DNA from: an uncultured Marinobacter sp.
GTDB lineage: Bacteria; Pseudomonadota; Gammaproteobacteria; Pseudomonadales; Oleiphilaceae
NCBI RefSeq assembly: GCF_913055835.1
Contig: NZ_CAJXKQ010000027.1
Location: 1-58,886 of the forward strand
Reading direction: 5' to 3'
Length of the DNA: 58,886 bases
The notes under the pieces were generated by a model. That model did not search any database, was not told the DNA's origin, and saw only the letters and a list, made by a program, of their open reading frames with translations. Positions 25,825 through 33,776 of the stretch are shown here, in pieces; position 1 is the stretch's first letter, and each line of letters begins with the position of its first letter. The position numbers and the translations under genes are program-made.

Positions 25825-27771
25825 ATGTTGCCTTTCCGGTTGATCGACCGAGTGAAATTCATACTGGAACGCCAGCTTGTCAAGGGGGCGGGGTTTCAGC
25901 TTCTTGTGGTCGGTGTATTTATTGGCCTGATTTCTCTGATCGGCGGTCTTCTGGTGGTTCCCCAGGGCGGGGACTTCGAAGAGCCAGGCTCCGCAATCTG
26001 GTGGGCCTTCCTGCGGCTCACCGATCCCGGTTATCTGGGAGATGATGTAGGAACCTGGCAGCGCTTCGTCTCAACCTTGCTGACCATCAGCGGTTATGTG
26101 GTGTTCATGGGCACCCTGGTGGCCATTCTGACACGGTGGTTGATTGCCAAAATGGCGGACCTTGAGCGCGGCCTCACGCCGGTGACTCTTAAAAACCATG
26201 TAGTGGTGTTGGGCTGGACCAGCCAGACCCTGCCGTTGCTTTCTGAGTTGCTGGGTTCCAGTGGCCGGATGCGGCGCTTCCTGGAGAAGCACGACGCCCA
26301 GAAGCTGAACCTGGTGGTATTGTCGGAGGAGGCTTCAGCGGCCCAGGTACATGAACTGCGGAGCGAACCCGGTATCGGGCGCAGAGCTCGCCAGATCATC
26401 CTGCGTTCAGGGTCGGCCATCCAACCGGACGCGCTGCACCGGGTGGCCTGCCTGGATGCTGCGGCCGTGATCGTTCCCAGCGCAGCCCATGAGGCCGGCA
26501 GTCTGGTGACCTCCGACGTGGAAACCGTCAAGGCGCTGCTGTCTATTGCCGCCCAGGCGAGGCACTTTCAGTCCTCTTTGCCGTTTGTCGTGGCAGAGAT
26601 TCAGGACGTCCGCAAGCTGCCGGTGATTGAACGGGCCTACCCCGGGGCCGTAGAGGTTGTAGCCGGCGATGCCACCATCAGCCGGCTGATGGTTCAGAAC
26701 ATCCTTCATCCCGGCCTGTCGGAAGTGTTCAACGAATTGCTCACAGCCGGTGAGGGGAACGAGATCTATATCCGCGGCGGTGAATCGCTGGCGGGCATGA
26801 CACTGGGTGAGCTGGCAGCGGCCCGGCCAGAGGTTATCGTGCTGGGGCTGCTGAAACATCGTGATGCAGGTTGGGATGTGCAGTTGCTTGCGCCTTCTGA
26901 CTCGCGGATCGAATCGTCTGATCGTGTGGTCATCATGGCCCGGGATTACTCCGAGACGGAGCCAGATCCCAAGAAAACAGCTTTGCCGGAACTGGTGAGG
27001 GGCCCGGCGGTGCGGATTGAGCGGCCTGCGGACCAGGTGAATCACCGGGTTCTGGTGTTGGGTTGGAATCGGCGGGTGCCCAGCCTGATCGCGGAGTTCC
27101 TGAGCTACGGACACCGGCATTTTGAAGTGGACCTTGTTTCTGTAGTCCCGAAGGCCGAGCGGGAACAGGCCATTTCACAGTACGTCGACAATGCCGACCG
27201 CCTGACCTGTCGGCATATGGAGGCGGATTATATGGTGGAGGGCGAACTCCGCCGGATCGGGCCGGCGGGCTACGATACCGTGATCCTGCTTAGCAGTGAC
27301 CGATTGGCGTCGGGCGAAGAAGCCGATGCCCGCGCGATGGTGGGGTATCTCCAGTTGGAGGATATTCTGGCCGATTTTGCACGAAGGCCCCAACTGATCA
27401 TGGAGTTGAGCGACCCCGATAACCGGCACCTGCTGGATGGGCACCAGAGCGAGATGATGATCAGCCCCATGATTCTGAGTCACGTTCTTGCCCAGGTGGC
27501 CCTGCGGCGTGAGCTTCGGATCGTTCTGGATGAGCTGTTCACCGCTGGCGGCGCCGAGATTCAGTTCCGGGATCCGGCGGATTACCCGTTGCCTGCCAGT
27601 GCCACTTTTCAGGTGCTGGAAAAGACGGTGGCCGCTGAAGGTGAAATTGCGCTCGGTGTCTTTCGCAGCAACCCCAATGAGCGTGGGCGTCACCTGCAAC
27701 TGAACCCGCCCCGGAAAGACTATCTGGAGTTGCAACCGGGCGACCGGCTGGTGGTCCTGTGTCTGACCTGA
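25825..27771 (+). CDS. CASTOR/POLLUX-like RCK-containing ion channel
   Basis: A 648-residue protein with two hydrophobic segments (about residues 21-46 and 84-110) flanking a pore-like loop, then two tandem TrkA-N/RCK-type nucleotide-binding modules (NHVVVLGWTSQTLPLLSELL and NHRVLVLGWNRRVPSLIAEFL). The pore loop reads TDPGYLGDD (66-74) instead of the potassium signature TVGYGD, which fits the CASTOR/POLLUX/DMI1 class rather than classical potassium channels. The ATG at 25825 has a GAGGA ribosome-binding site; an upstream ATG at 25768 lacks one. It directly follows the SulP gene on the same strand. Confidence 0.85.
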   Translation: MLPFRLIDRVKFILERQLVKGAGFQLLVVGVFIGLISLIGGLLVVPQGGDFEEPGSAIWWAFLRLTDPGYLGDDVGTWQRFVSTLLTISGYVVFMGTLVAILTRWLIAKMADLERGLTPVTLKNHVVVLGWTSQTLPLLSELLGSSGRMRRFLEKHDAQKLNLVVLSEEASAAQVHELRSEPGIGRRARQIILRSGSAIQPDALHRVACLDAAAVIVPSAAHEAGSLVTSDVETVKALLSIAAQARHFQSSLPFVVAEIQDVRKLPVIERAYPGAVEVVAGDATISRLMVQNILHPGLSEVFNELLTAGEGNEIYIRGGESLAGMTLGELAAARPEVIVLGLLKHRDAGWDVQLLAPSDSRIESSDRVVIMARDYSETEPDPKKTALPELVRGPAVRIERPADQVNHRVLVLGWNRRVPSLIAEFLSYGHRHFEVDLVSVVPKAEREQAISQYVDNADRLTCRHMEADYMVEGELRRIGPAGYDTVILLSSDRLASGEEADARAMVGYLQLEDILADFARRPQLIMELSDPDNRHLLDGHQSEMMISPMILSHVLAQVALRRELRIVLDELFTAGGAEIQFRDPADYPLPASATFQVLEKTVAAEGEIALGVFRSNPNERGRHLQLNPPRKDYLELQPGDRLVVLCLT

Positions 27772-27778
27772 TAGCCCA

Positions 27779-28168
27779 TCAGTCGATGCTGTCGAGCAGA
27801 GCGGCCATGATGTCGTCCATCACCACAAAGCCCTTCAGGTCATTGTCAGCCAGCACCAGCAGGCGCTTTACCCGGTATTTACTCATCAGGCTCGCGGCAT
27901 GCCGGACATTCAGGCTCTCACCCACGCTTATCACGGGTTTGGCACAGGCGTCATAAACGTTCAGAAGATCGATGTCGCCGTCCTCGGCAATAACCGTTTT
28001 CAGCACATTGGTGTAGGTGATCAGGCCCCAGGCATCGTGCTCACTTGTCTTTTCCACCACCAGCGATTTCACCGAGTGCTGTTTCATCATTGAAAGTGCA
28101 TCGCGAATGGTGGCAAATGGAGAAATAGTGACAATGTCCCGGACCATTACGTCTTTGACCAGTTTCAT
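27779..28168 (-). CDS. Two-CBS-domain protein
   Basis: A 129-residue protein consisting of a tandem CBS pair: VKDVMVRDIVTISPFATIRDALSMMKQHSVKSLVV and DACAKPVISVGESLNVRHAASLMSKYRVKRLLVL. CBS pairs bind adenine nucleotides and act as energy or SAM sensors. It is the third gene of an operon with a PII-like protein (13 bases upstream) and a DUF1538 membrane protein. It would serve as a free-standing regulatory subunit. Confidence 0.9.
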   Translation of the reverse strand: MKLVKDVMVRDIVTISPFATIRDALSMMKQHSVKSLVVEKTSEHDAWGLITYTNVLKTVIAEDGDIDLLNVYDACAKPVISVGESLNVRHAASLMSKYRVKRLLVLADNDLKGFVVMDDIMAALLDSID

Positions 28169-28181
28169 GGTTGTTCTCCGG

Positions 28182-28532
28182 CTACAGTGAATCTTTCAGA
28201 TGTTGTTCGAACTTCGCGACCTGTGACATGTCGATCCCGCCCAGGTGTTCGAGGGGAAGCGTAAACACAAGTCCCTTCGAATCGTTATGGTCTGGCATCA
28301 GAATCTTCTGGATAGCCTTCAGGATATCGAGCGAAAGACTCTTCTCCAGAACCATCAGCAGAACACTCTGGCTGCCGTCGTAGGTCAGACCGAAGAAGGT
28401 TTTCCTGGCGGTGTTGCTGATGCCTCGACCGGATAGCACGGTGATGCCACCGGCGCCAAGGTCCCTTGCGGCATCAACGCAGTCCTGCTCCTGATCCTCG
28501 GGAACGATTGCAACCAGTACCGAAAATTTCAT
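28182..28532 (-). CDS. PII-like signalling protein
   Basis: A 116-residue protein with the ferredoxin-like fold pattern of PII: MKFSVLVAIVPEDQEQDCVDAARDLGAGGITVLSGRG, a region in place of the T-loop (residues about 38-55), and a second beta-alpha unit. The GRG at 35-37 matches the conserved start of the PII T-loop, but the loop is short and lacks the uridylylated Tyr of GlnB/GlnK. It overlaps the upstream DUF1538 gene by four bases (ATGA), as GlnK does with AmtB. Inferred role: nucleotide-responsive regulator of that membrane protein. Confidence 0.8.
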   Translation of the reverse strand: MKFSVLVAIVPEDQEQDCVDAARDLGAGGITVLSGRGISNTARKTFFGLTYDGSQSVLLMVLEKSLSLDILKAIQKILMPDHNDSKGLVFTLPLEHLGGIDMSQVAKFEQHLKDSL

Positions 28533-30022
28533 GAGTCTGTTTTCCTCTGCTTTGCAAGCATTTCAACAATGATGGCGTAGCTCATCACCGTCACAATCGG
28601 AAAAATAGAGGCGAAGGCGATCAGGCCGAAGCCATCGATCAGCACGTTACGGCCTTCAATGCTGCTCGCCAGGCCAATACCCAGTGCGGTCACCAACGGC
28701 ACGGTAACCTCCGAGGTGGTTACCCCGCCAAGATCGTAGGCCAGGGGGATGATGTACCTGGGCGCCAGCGCAGTCAGGATGATGACCAGAATATAGCCGC
28801 CAATGATGTAATGGTGAATCGAATCGCCACTGATAATCCGGTGGACGCCAAGGGTTATCCCCAGGGCTACGCCGACCGCTACAATGATCCGTATGGCGTT
28901 GCCATTGATGGTGCCGGCAGCGGCCTGTTCTGCCTGATGCCCGATGGCGATCAGCGCGGGTTCGGCCATGGTGGTGGCGAAGCCGATCATGAAGGCAAAG
29001 AGATAGACGAACAGGTACCCCTCCATGCTCATCAACTGCCGGGCCATGCTCGTTCCGATGGGAAACAGGCCGAGCTTGAGCCCGACCACGAAGGCATAGA
29101 GCCCCAGCACCACCAGCGCAAACCCGAACAGGATCTTGCGGGGATTGGTCAGCCCGCGGCGCAGTACCAGGTATTGGAAGAACAAGATAGTAATAATGAT
29201 CGGCAAAACGTCCCGGACCATCTCCGCCAGGTCGAGCAGCATACGCAGCAGAACCGGTGTCTGATCGGCTGTTCCGTTCCCGGCCAGGGTTGGCAGCACC
29301 GTCGGGTCTGCGGTTTCGCCGGAATAAACAACAATCCCATACAGTTGAACGGTGATCATCGGGACCATGACGGCAAGTGCCACCAGGCCGAAGCCGTCGA
29401 GTAACGGATTGCGACCTCGAATGGAGGCTGCCAACCCGATGCCCAGGGCCGCAATGAGGGGCACCGTGACGATATTGGTGGTCACACCGCCGGAATCGTA
29501 AGCCAGGCCAACAATCTCCGGCGGTGCGAACCAGGTAATGATCACCACAACGATATAGCCGATGATCATGAACCAGTGCAGCGGGTAACCGAAGATGGTC
29601 CTGAATACGCCGAGGGCAACCACCAGCCCGACAGAGACGGCTACCAGTATCCTGAGCGTCAGTGCCTTGATCTTGCCTTCGCTGATTTCTTCCGCCTGTT
29701 GAGCCACGGCAATCAGCGCCGGCTCTGCCACCACTGCCGAGAAACCCATGGCAAATCCGAAGGAGAGCAGAATAGGCACCGAACCCCGGCGGGCAAACTG
29801 GTTGGACAGGCTCTTGCCGACCGGAAAGATGCTGAGCTCAAGACCCTGGAGAAACAGCGCAACGCCGACGGCCACGATCAGTAACCCGACGGCCATTGCC
29901 AACGTGTTCTCCGGTATTTGCTGGAGAACAACCAGTTGAAAGAAGACGACGACAGCGACGATCGGAAACAGATTCTTCAGAGCGTGCAGAAGGGAATGGC
30001 TGAAAGCTCGCAGATAGAACAC
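28529..30022 (-). CDS. DUF1538 polytopic membrane protein
   Basis: A 497-residue protein with about 12-14 membrane helices in two homologous halves. Each half repeats GFA.GF...VAEPALIA (AVVAEPALIAVAQQAEE and TTMAEPALIAIGHQAEQ) and LAYDSGGVTTNIVTVPLIAALGIGLA / LAYDLGGVTTSEVTVPLVTALGIGLA. This internal duplication is typical of secondary transporters. The frame begins with GTG at 30022 (AGG nine bases upstream). It is first in an operon with a PII-like and a CBS protein, which suggests a regulated transporter. Substrate unknown. Confidence 0.88.
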   Translation of the reverse strand: MFYLRAFSHSLLHALKNLFPIVAVVVFFQLVVLQQIPENTLAMAVGLLIVAVGVALFLQGLELSIFPVGKSLSNQFARRGSVPILLSFGFAMGFSAVVAEPALIAVAQQAEEISEGKIKALTLRILVAVSVGLVVALGVFRTIFGYPLHWFMIIGYIVVVIITWFAPPEIVGLAYDSGGVTTNIVTVPLIAALGIGLAASIRGRNPLLDGFGLVALAVMVPMITVQLYGIVVYSGETADPTVLPTLAGNGTADQTPVLLRMLLDLAEMVRDVLPIIITILFFQYLVLRRGLTNPRKILFGFALVVLGLYAFVVGLKLGLFPIGTSMARQLMSMEGYLFVYLFAFMIGFATTMAEPALIAIGHQAEQAAAGTINGNAIRIIVAVGVALGITLGVHRIISGDSIHHYIIGGYILVIILTALAPRYIIPLAYDLGGVTTSEVTVPLVTALGIGLASSIEGRNVLIDGFGLIAFASIFPIVTVMSYAIIVEMLAKQRKTDS

Positions 30023-30300
30023 TGTTTGCGCCTGGTGAATTCTGACGTGGAGTAACCATTATCCACAATAACAATAGCCAGTGTGTCGGCGTTGATCCAA
30101 CTCAAAACCTGTCCCGGTTCTGCATTCACCAGAAAAATGCCGAAAATAGATCATATAAATTTCAATTATAAATTTGAAACCACTAAAGTAACCACCAATG
30201 TCATCGCTTTGCTCAAAAAGTGAGCAGGCTGTTGGCTTCGGAAGTTGCTGTACGCTTCTCCATATCGACATAGAAAACCAACGTAGAAAGGATTGAGACC
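30023..30300. other. Divergent intergenic region upstream of aceA
   Basis: 278 bases separate DUF1538 from aceA. An AT-rich patch includes an inverted repeat TTTCAA-N8-TTGAAA (30160-30179), which could be a regulator site, and a small GCTCA/TGAGC hairpin lies near 30210. No gene is seen. The promoter could not be placed confidently. Confidence 0.4.
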
Positions 30301-31893
30301 ATGCCCTACGCACAAGACGTTGACCAGATTGCTTCCCTGTTGAAGCAGCACCCGACCTGGAACGCCATCAACCCGAAGCACGCCGCTCGCATGCGCGCCC
30401 AGAACAAGTTCAAGACTGGTCTGGACATCGCCAAGTACACCGCCAAGATCATGCGCGAAGACATGGCGAACTACGACAAGGACACTTCACAGTACACCCA
30501 GTCCCTGGGCTGCTGGCACGGCTTCATCGGTCAGCAGAAGATGCTGTCCATCAAGAAGCACTTCGGTACCACCAAGCGTCGTTACCTGTACCTCTCCGGC
30601 TGGATGGTTGCTGCCCTGCGTTCCGAGTTCGGTCCGCTGCCTGACCAGTCCATGCACGAGAAGACTGCCGTATCCGGCCTGATTGAAGAGCTGTACACCT
30701 TCCTGCGTCAGGCGGATGCCTGGGAACTGAACCACCTGTTCCGTGCACTGGAAGAAGCCGAGAAAGCTGGCGACAACGCCAAGGCTGAAGAGCTGATCAA
30801 GCAGATCGACAACCACGAAACCCACGTCGTGCCGATCATTGCCGACATCGACGCCGGTTTCGGTAACGCCGAAGCTACCTACCTGCTGGCCAAGCAGATG
30901 ATCGAAGCCGGTGCCTGCTGCATCCAGATCGAGAACCAGGTGTCTGACGAGAAGCAGTGTGGTCACCAGGATGGCAAGGTAACCGTTCCCCACGCCGACT
31001 TCCTGTCCAAGATCAACGCTGTTCGTCTGGCGTTCCTCGAGCTGGGTGTGGATGACGGCGTTATCGTTGCCCGTACCGACTCCCTGGGCGCTGGCCTGAC
31101 CCAGAAGCTGGCTGTTACTGACGAGCCGGGTGACCTGGGCGACCAGTACAACAGCTTCCTGGACGGTGACTACATCGAGGACGCTTCCGAGATCAACAAC
31201 GGTGACGTTGTCATCAAGTCTGATGGCAAGCTGATGAAGCCCAAGCGTCTGGCCTCCGGTCTGTTCCAGTTCCGTCCGGGCACTGGCGAAGACCGTGTTG
31301 TTCTGGACTGCATCACCAGCCTTCAGAACGGCGCTGACCTGCTGTGGATCGAAACCGAGAAGCCGCACGTTGGCCAGATCGCCGGCATGGTTAACCGCAT
31401 CCGTGAAGTGGTGCCCGATGCCAAGCTGGTCTACAACAACAGCCCGTCCTTCAACTGGACCCTGAACTTCCGTCAGCAGGTATTCGACGCCTGGAAGGAA
31501 GAAGGCAAGGACGTATCTGCCTACGACCGTGACAAGCTGATGAGCGAAGAGTACGACAACACCGAGCTGGGTCAGCTGGCTGACCAGTGGTGCCAGAACT
31601 TCCAGCGTGACGCGTCTCGCGAGGCGGGTATCTTCCACCACCTGATCACTCTGCCGACGTACCACACTGCGGCCCTGTCTACTGACAACCTGGCCAAGGG
31701 CTACTTCGGTGACGAAGGCATGCTGGCCTACGTTGCCGGTGTACAGCGCAAGGAAATCCGTCAGGGTATCGCCACCGTCAAGCACCAGGATATGGCTGGT
31801 TCGAACATCGGTGACGACCACAAGGAATTCTTCGCTGGTGATGCGGCCCTGAAGGCCGGTGGTAAAGACAACACCATGAACCAGTTCGGCTGA
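30301..31893 (+). CDS. aceA: Isocitrate lyase
   Basis: A 530-residue enzyme that cleaves isocitrate to glyoxylate and succinate, the entry step of the glyoxylate bypass used on acetate, fatty acids or alkanes. The catalytic motif is KQCGH (the Cys and His of the KKCGH loop, within SDEKQCGHQDGKV). IADIDAGFGNAEATYLL binds magnesium and LWIETEKPHVGQI is also conserved. It is about 100 residues longer than E. coli AceA, as in the Pseudomonas-type form. Codon use is strongly biased towards major codons, implying high expression. Followed by two tandem hairpins. Malate synthase is not in the window. Confidence 0.97.
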   Translation: MPYAQDVDQIASLLKQHPTWNAINPKHAARMRAQNKFKTGLDIAKYTAKIMREDMANYDKDTSQYTQSLGCWHGFIGQQKMLSIKKHFGTTKRRYLYLSGWMVAALRSEFGPLPDQSMHEKTAVSGLIEELYTFLRQADAWELNHLFRALEEAEKAGDNAKAEELIKQIDNHETHVVPIIADIDAGFGNAEATYLLAKQMIEAGACCIQIENQVSDEKQCGHQDGKVTVPHADFLSKINAVRLAFLELGVDDGVIVARTDSLGAGLTQKLAVTDEPGDLGDQYNSFLDGDYIEDASEINNGDVVIKSDGKLMKPKRLASGLFQFRPGTGEDRVVLDCITSLQNGADLLWIETEKPHVGQIAGMVNRIREVVPDAKLVYNNSPSFNWTLNFRQQVFDAWKEEGKDVSAYDRDKLMSEEYDNTELGQLADQWCQNFQRDASREAGIFHHLITLPTYHTAALSTDNLAKGYFGDEGMLAYVAGVQRKEIRQGIATVKHQDMAGSNIGDDHKEFFAGDAALKAGGKDNTMNQFG

Positions 31894-31915
31894 TCGACGG
31901 TTCTGAAGTTGCTGG

Positions 31916-31939
31916 AGCGAGCCCCGAAGGCTCGCTTTA
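31916..31939 (+). terminator. First hairpin after aceA
   Basis: AGCGAGCC/GGCTCGCT with a CCGAA loop, followed by a short TTT. Confidence 0.7.
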
Positions 31940-31946
31940 ACCCACG

Positions 31947-31971
31947 AAACCCCGCCTTGCGCGGGGTTTTT
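31947..31971 (+). terminator. Second, strong terminator after aceA
   Basis: AAACCCCGC/GCGGGGTTT with a five-base loop, running into a T5 tract. Confidence 0.9.
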
Positions 31972-32050
31972 CTTTTTGACACCGCTTATCTTCCGTAACT
32001 GTCTGAAAAAAAATAAAAACGGGCGATTTGGCGGTTTTTCTTTGTCCTCC

Positions 32051-32070
32051 CTGTTTCACCCCTGAAACAG
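32051..32070. promoter_or_regulatory. Inverted repeat, candidate activator site (UAS)
   Basis: CTGTTTCACCCCTGAAACAG is a perfect 8-bp inverted repeat with a CCCC centre. Its centre lies about 97 bases upstream of the -24 element at 32157, the usual distance for enhancer sites of sigma-54 promoters. Fis-type HTH activators often use TGT...ACA palindromes, which this contains. It could also act as a weak hairpin, since TTTTCC follows. Confidence 0.55.
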
Positions 32071-32155
32071 TTTTCCTTGCCCCCGGCCCTGCCGAGTCTT
32101 GAGTGATTTTTATAAAGGTTAGCAAAAACATCCAGTTGGCATCCGTTTATGGATT

Positions 32156-32172
32156 CTGGCACGGGAATCGCT
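32156..32172 (+). promoter_or_regulatory. Sigma-54 (-24/-12) promoter of the fibre operon
   Basis: CTGGCACGGGAATCGCT matches the consensus YTGGCACGRNNNTTGCW at every fixed position except one (TCGC for TTGC). The invariant GG and GC doublets are exactly ten bases apart. It lies 95 bases before the start of the repeat protein. Function as an RpoN promoter is inferred from the consensus. Confidence 0.75.
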
Positions 32173-32267
32173 CCTTTGTTCTGGCGGGTCTGAACCTTGG
32201 CTTACCCGAAGGCTAGCGGGTTGGGTCGGATCCCTTTAAAGCCAATAACTTCAAAGGAAATGACATC

Positions 32268-33359
32268 ATGAACACCAAAAAGACACTGCTAGCAGCTGCC
32301 ATCGCAATGACAATGGGTGTTTCCGGTTTTGCCTACGCCGATCAGGGCGGTGACGGAGATCCGAACACTAACGCGGACAATACCTCGACAGCCAACAACG
32401 ACCATTCAGGCAATACCGACTCCGGTAACGACAACTCCACCGACAGCTCGGACAACAGCACTGATGTGGCTGATTCGTTCAAGATCGCCGACAGTGGCAA
32501 TGACAACTCCACGGACAGCTCCGACAACTCAACCAATGTTGCGGATAGCGGGAATGACAATTCCGACAACAGCACTGATGTGGCCGATTCGTTCAAGATT
32601 TCCGACAGCGGCAATGACAACTCGGATAACTCCACCAACGTTGCAGACAGTGGAAATACTGCTGTGGCCGATAGCGGAAATGACAACTCCGACAACTCCA
32701 CCAACGTGGCAGACAGTGCGAACGACAGTTCGGACAATTCGATCAATGTTGCCGACAGTGGCAATGACAGTTCGGACAACTCCACAAATGTTGCCGACAG
32801 TGGGAATGACAGTTCCGATAACTCCATCAATGTTGCGGACAGCGGAAACGACAATTCCGACAATTCCACCAACGTTGCTGACAGCGGCAATACCGCGGTA
32901 GCAGATAGTGGAAATGATAATTCCGACAACTCTACCAATGTGGCAGATAGCGGAAACGACAATTCCGATAACTCCACCAATGTGGCAGACAGCGGCAATA
33001 CCACTGTCTCCGATAGTGGCAATGACAGCTCCGACAACTCCACCAACATTGCCGACAGCGGGAATACCAATATCTCCGACAGCGGCAACGACAGCTCCGA
33101 TAACTCGTTGGCCCTGGATCTGGATGTGTTCCTGAATAACGCTGATCTGGATGGCAGCGTAACAGGTACCGCAACCACATACGGCGATGCCAACGGCAGA
33201 GCGTCCTACACCGAGGCTCGCAACCGCAATGAAATCTCAGGCGGTTCCGCGAACTACACCGGCGTCGGCGCTTTTGCCCAGAATGCAGGCAACGGCAACG
33301 TTACACAGGCAAATGTCAGTGTAATGTCCAACCTGTCCACCGGTGGTGGCACCCAGTAA
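32268..33359 (+). CDS. Secreted 14-residue-repeat protein, putative fibre subunit
   Basis: A 363-residue protein with a signal peptide (cleavage near FAYA-DQGG). Residues 51-280 are repeats of DSGNDNSDNSTNVA: about 13 units, with four short eight-residue units (DSGNTAVA type) and early units extended by ADSFKI. The region is rich in Asp, Asn, Ser and has no Cys or aromatic residues apart from the two Phe of the inserts. Residues 281-363 form a distinct C-terminal domain ending in VGAFAQNAGNGNVTQANVSV, a curlin-like QN-x5-V-x-Q pattern shared with the two small secreted proteins downstream. Repeats differ at many synonymous sites, so the protein sequence is under selection. I read it as the major subunit of an amyloid-like or beta-solenoid fibre; the repeats lack the RTX nonapeptide. 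Confidence 0.8.
   Translation: MNTKKTLLAAAIAMTMGVSGFAYADQGGDGDPNTNADNTSTANNDHSGNTDSGNDNSTDSSDNSTDVADSFKIADSGNDNSTDSSDNSTNVADSGNDNSDNSTDVADSFKISDSGNDNSDNSTNVADSGNTAVADSGNDNSDNSTNVADSANDSSDNSINVADSGNDSSDNSTNVADSGNDSSDNSINVADSGNDNSDNSTNVADSGNTAVADSGNDNSDNSTNVADSGNDNSDNSTNVADSGNTTVSDSGNDSSDNSTNIADSGNTNISDSGNDSSDNSLALDLDVFLNNADLDGSVTGTATTYGDANGRASYTEARNRNEISGGSANYTGVGAFAQNAGNGNVTQANVSVMSNLSTGGGTQ
32418..33107 (+). repeat. 42-bp coding tandem repeats
   Basis: In-frame repeats with a 42-bp unit and 24-bp short units inside the fibre-subunit gene. Third codon positions vary freely (GAT/GAC, AGT/AGC, GGC/GGG/GGA) while residues are conserved, arguing against very recent expansion. Confidence 0.9.
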
Positions 33360-33401
33360 GGAATCCCGGCCGCACCCTGACGGGTGCGGCCCGGGTATTC
33401 C
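33360..33401 (+). promoter_or_regulatory. Large intercistronic hairpin after the repeat gene
   Basis: CCGCACCC/GGGTGCGG with a TGAC loop is extended outward by GGAAT...ATTCC and CCGG pairing with small bulges, giving roughly 16 bp. It has no T-tract and ends right at the ribosome-binding site of the next gene. It probably stabilises or separates the mRNA segments so that the first subunit is made in excess; inferred. Confidence 0.7.
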
Positions 33402-33413
33402 GGGAGAACTGCC

Positions 33414-33764
33414 ATGGGTTACGTCATCAGAGGGAAACTGAAGGCTGCCTTGCTGGCGTTATTGGTCGCAGGAGCGGGATTTGTCTCGGCAGAGGAGTGG
33501 ATGGATACCACCTCCCTATCGGAAGCTCAGTTGGCGGATGCAAGCGGTCGTCAGGGAGTTTCGATGCAATGGCAGATAAACAATAACCAGCAGAATGCGA
33601 ATGTCTCCGATAACCTGCTGTCCGGGACCGTTGTCACAGGAGACAACAGTATTTCCGACAACGCGTTCGGCAACATGAGCGGAGTCGCCACGGTTATCCA
33701 GAACACGGGCAACCAGGTGGTCATTCAGGACAGTACCCAAATTAATATATTGATCAATCACTGA
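33414..33764 (+). CDS. Small secreted protein, putative minor fibre subunit
   Basis: A 116-residue protein with a signal peptide (cleavage near FVSA-EEW). The start ATG at 33414 follows GGGAG. Just inside the mature end lies SEAQLADASGRQGVSM, resembling the L-x-[DE]-x-x-G-[GR/Q] double-glycine-like element seen in C39 substrates and in many small exported proteins of marine bacteria. The Asn/Gln-rich remainder (INNNQQNANVSDN) ends with VATVIQNTGNQVVIQDSTQI (91-110), aligning without gaps to the C-terminus of the repeat protein. Proposed nucleator analogous to FapB, by context. Confidence 0.7.
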   Translation: MGYVIRGKLKAALLALLVAGAGFVSAEEWMDTTSLSEAQLADASGRQGVSMQWQINNNQQNANVSDNLLSGTVVTGDNSISDNAFGNMSGVATVIQNTGNQVVIQDSTQINILINH

Positions 33765-33776
33765 CGGAGGTGGGCC

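Noticed and set aside
30487..31821. 444-codon open frame antisense to aceA
   Set aside because: aceA is a certain match with strong codon bias; biased GC-rich coding commonly leaves the opposite strand open.
32418..33107. Possible CRISPR array or RTX calcium-binding repeats
   Set aside because: The 42-bp units are contiguous, in frame and without spacers; the residues lack the GGxGxDxUx nonapeptide.
32342..33193. Long open frames on the minus strand and in another plus frame across the repeat gene
   Set aside because: They arise because the 42-bp period keeps every frame free of stops; their products are low-complexity and lack start signals, while the annotated frame has a signal peptide and ribosome-binding site.
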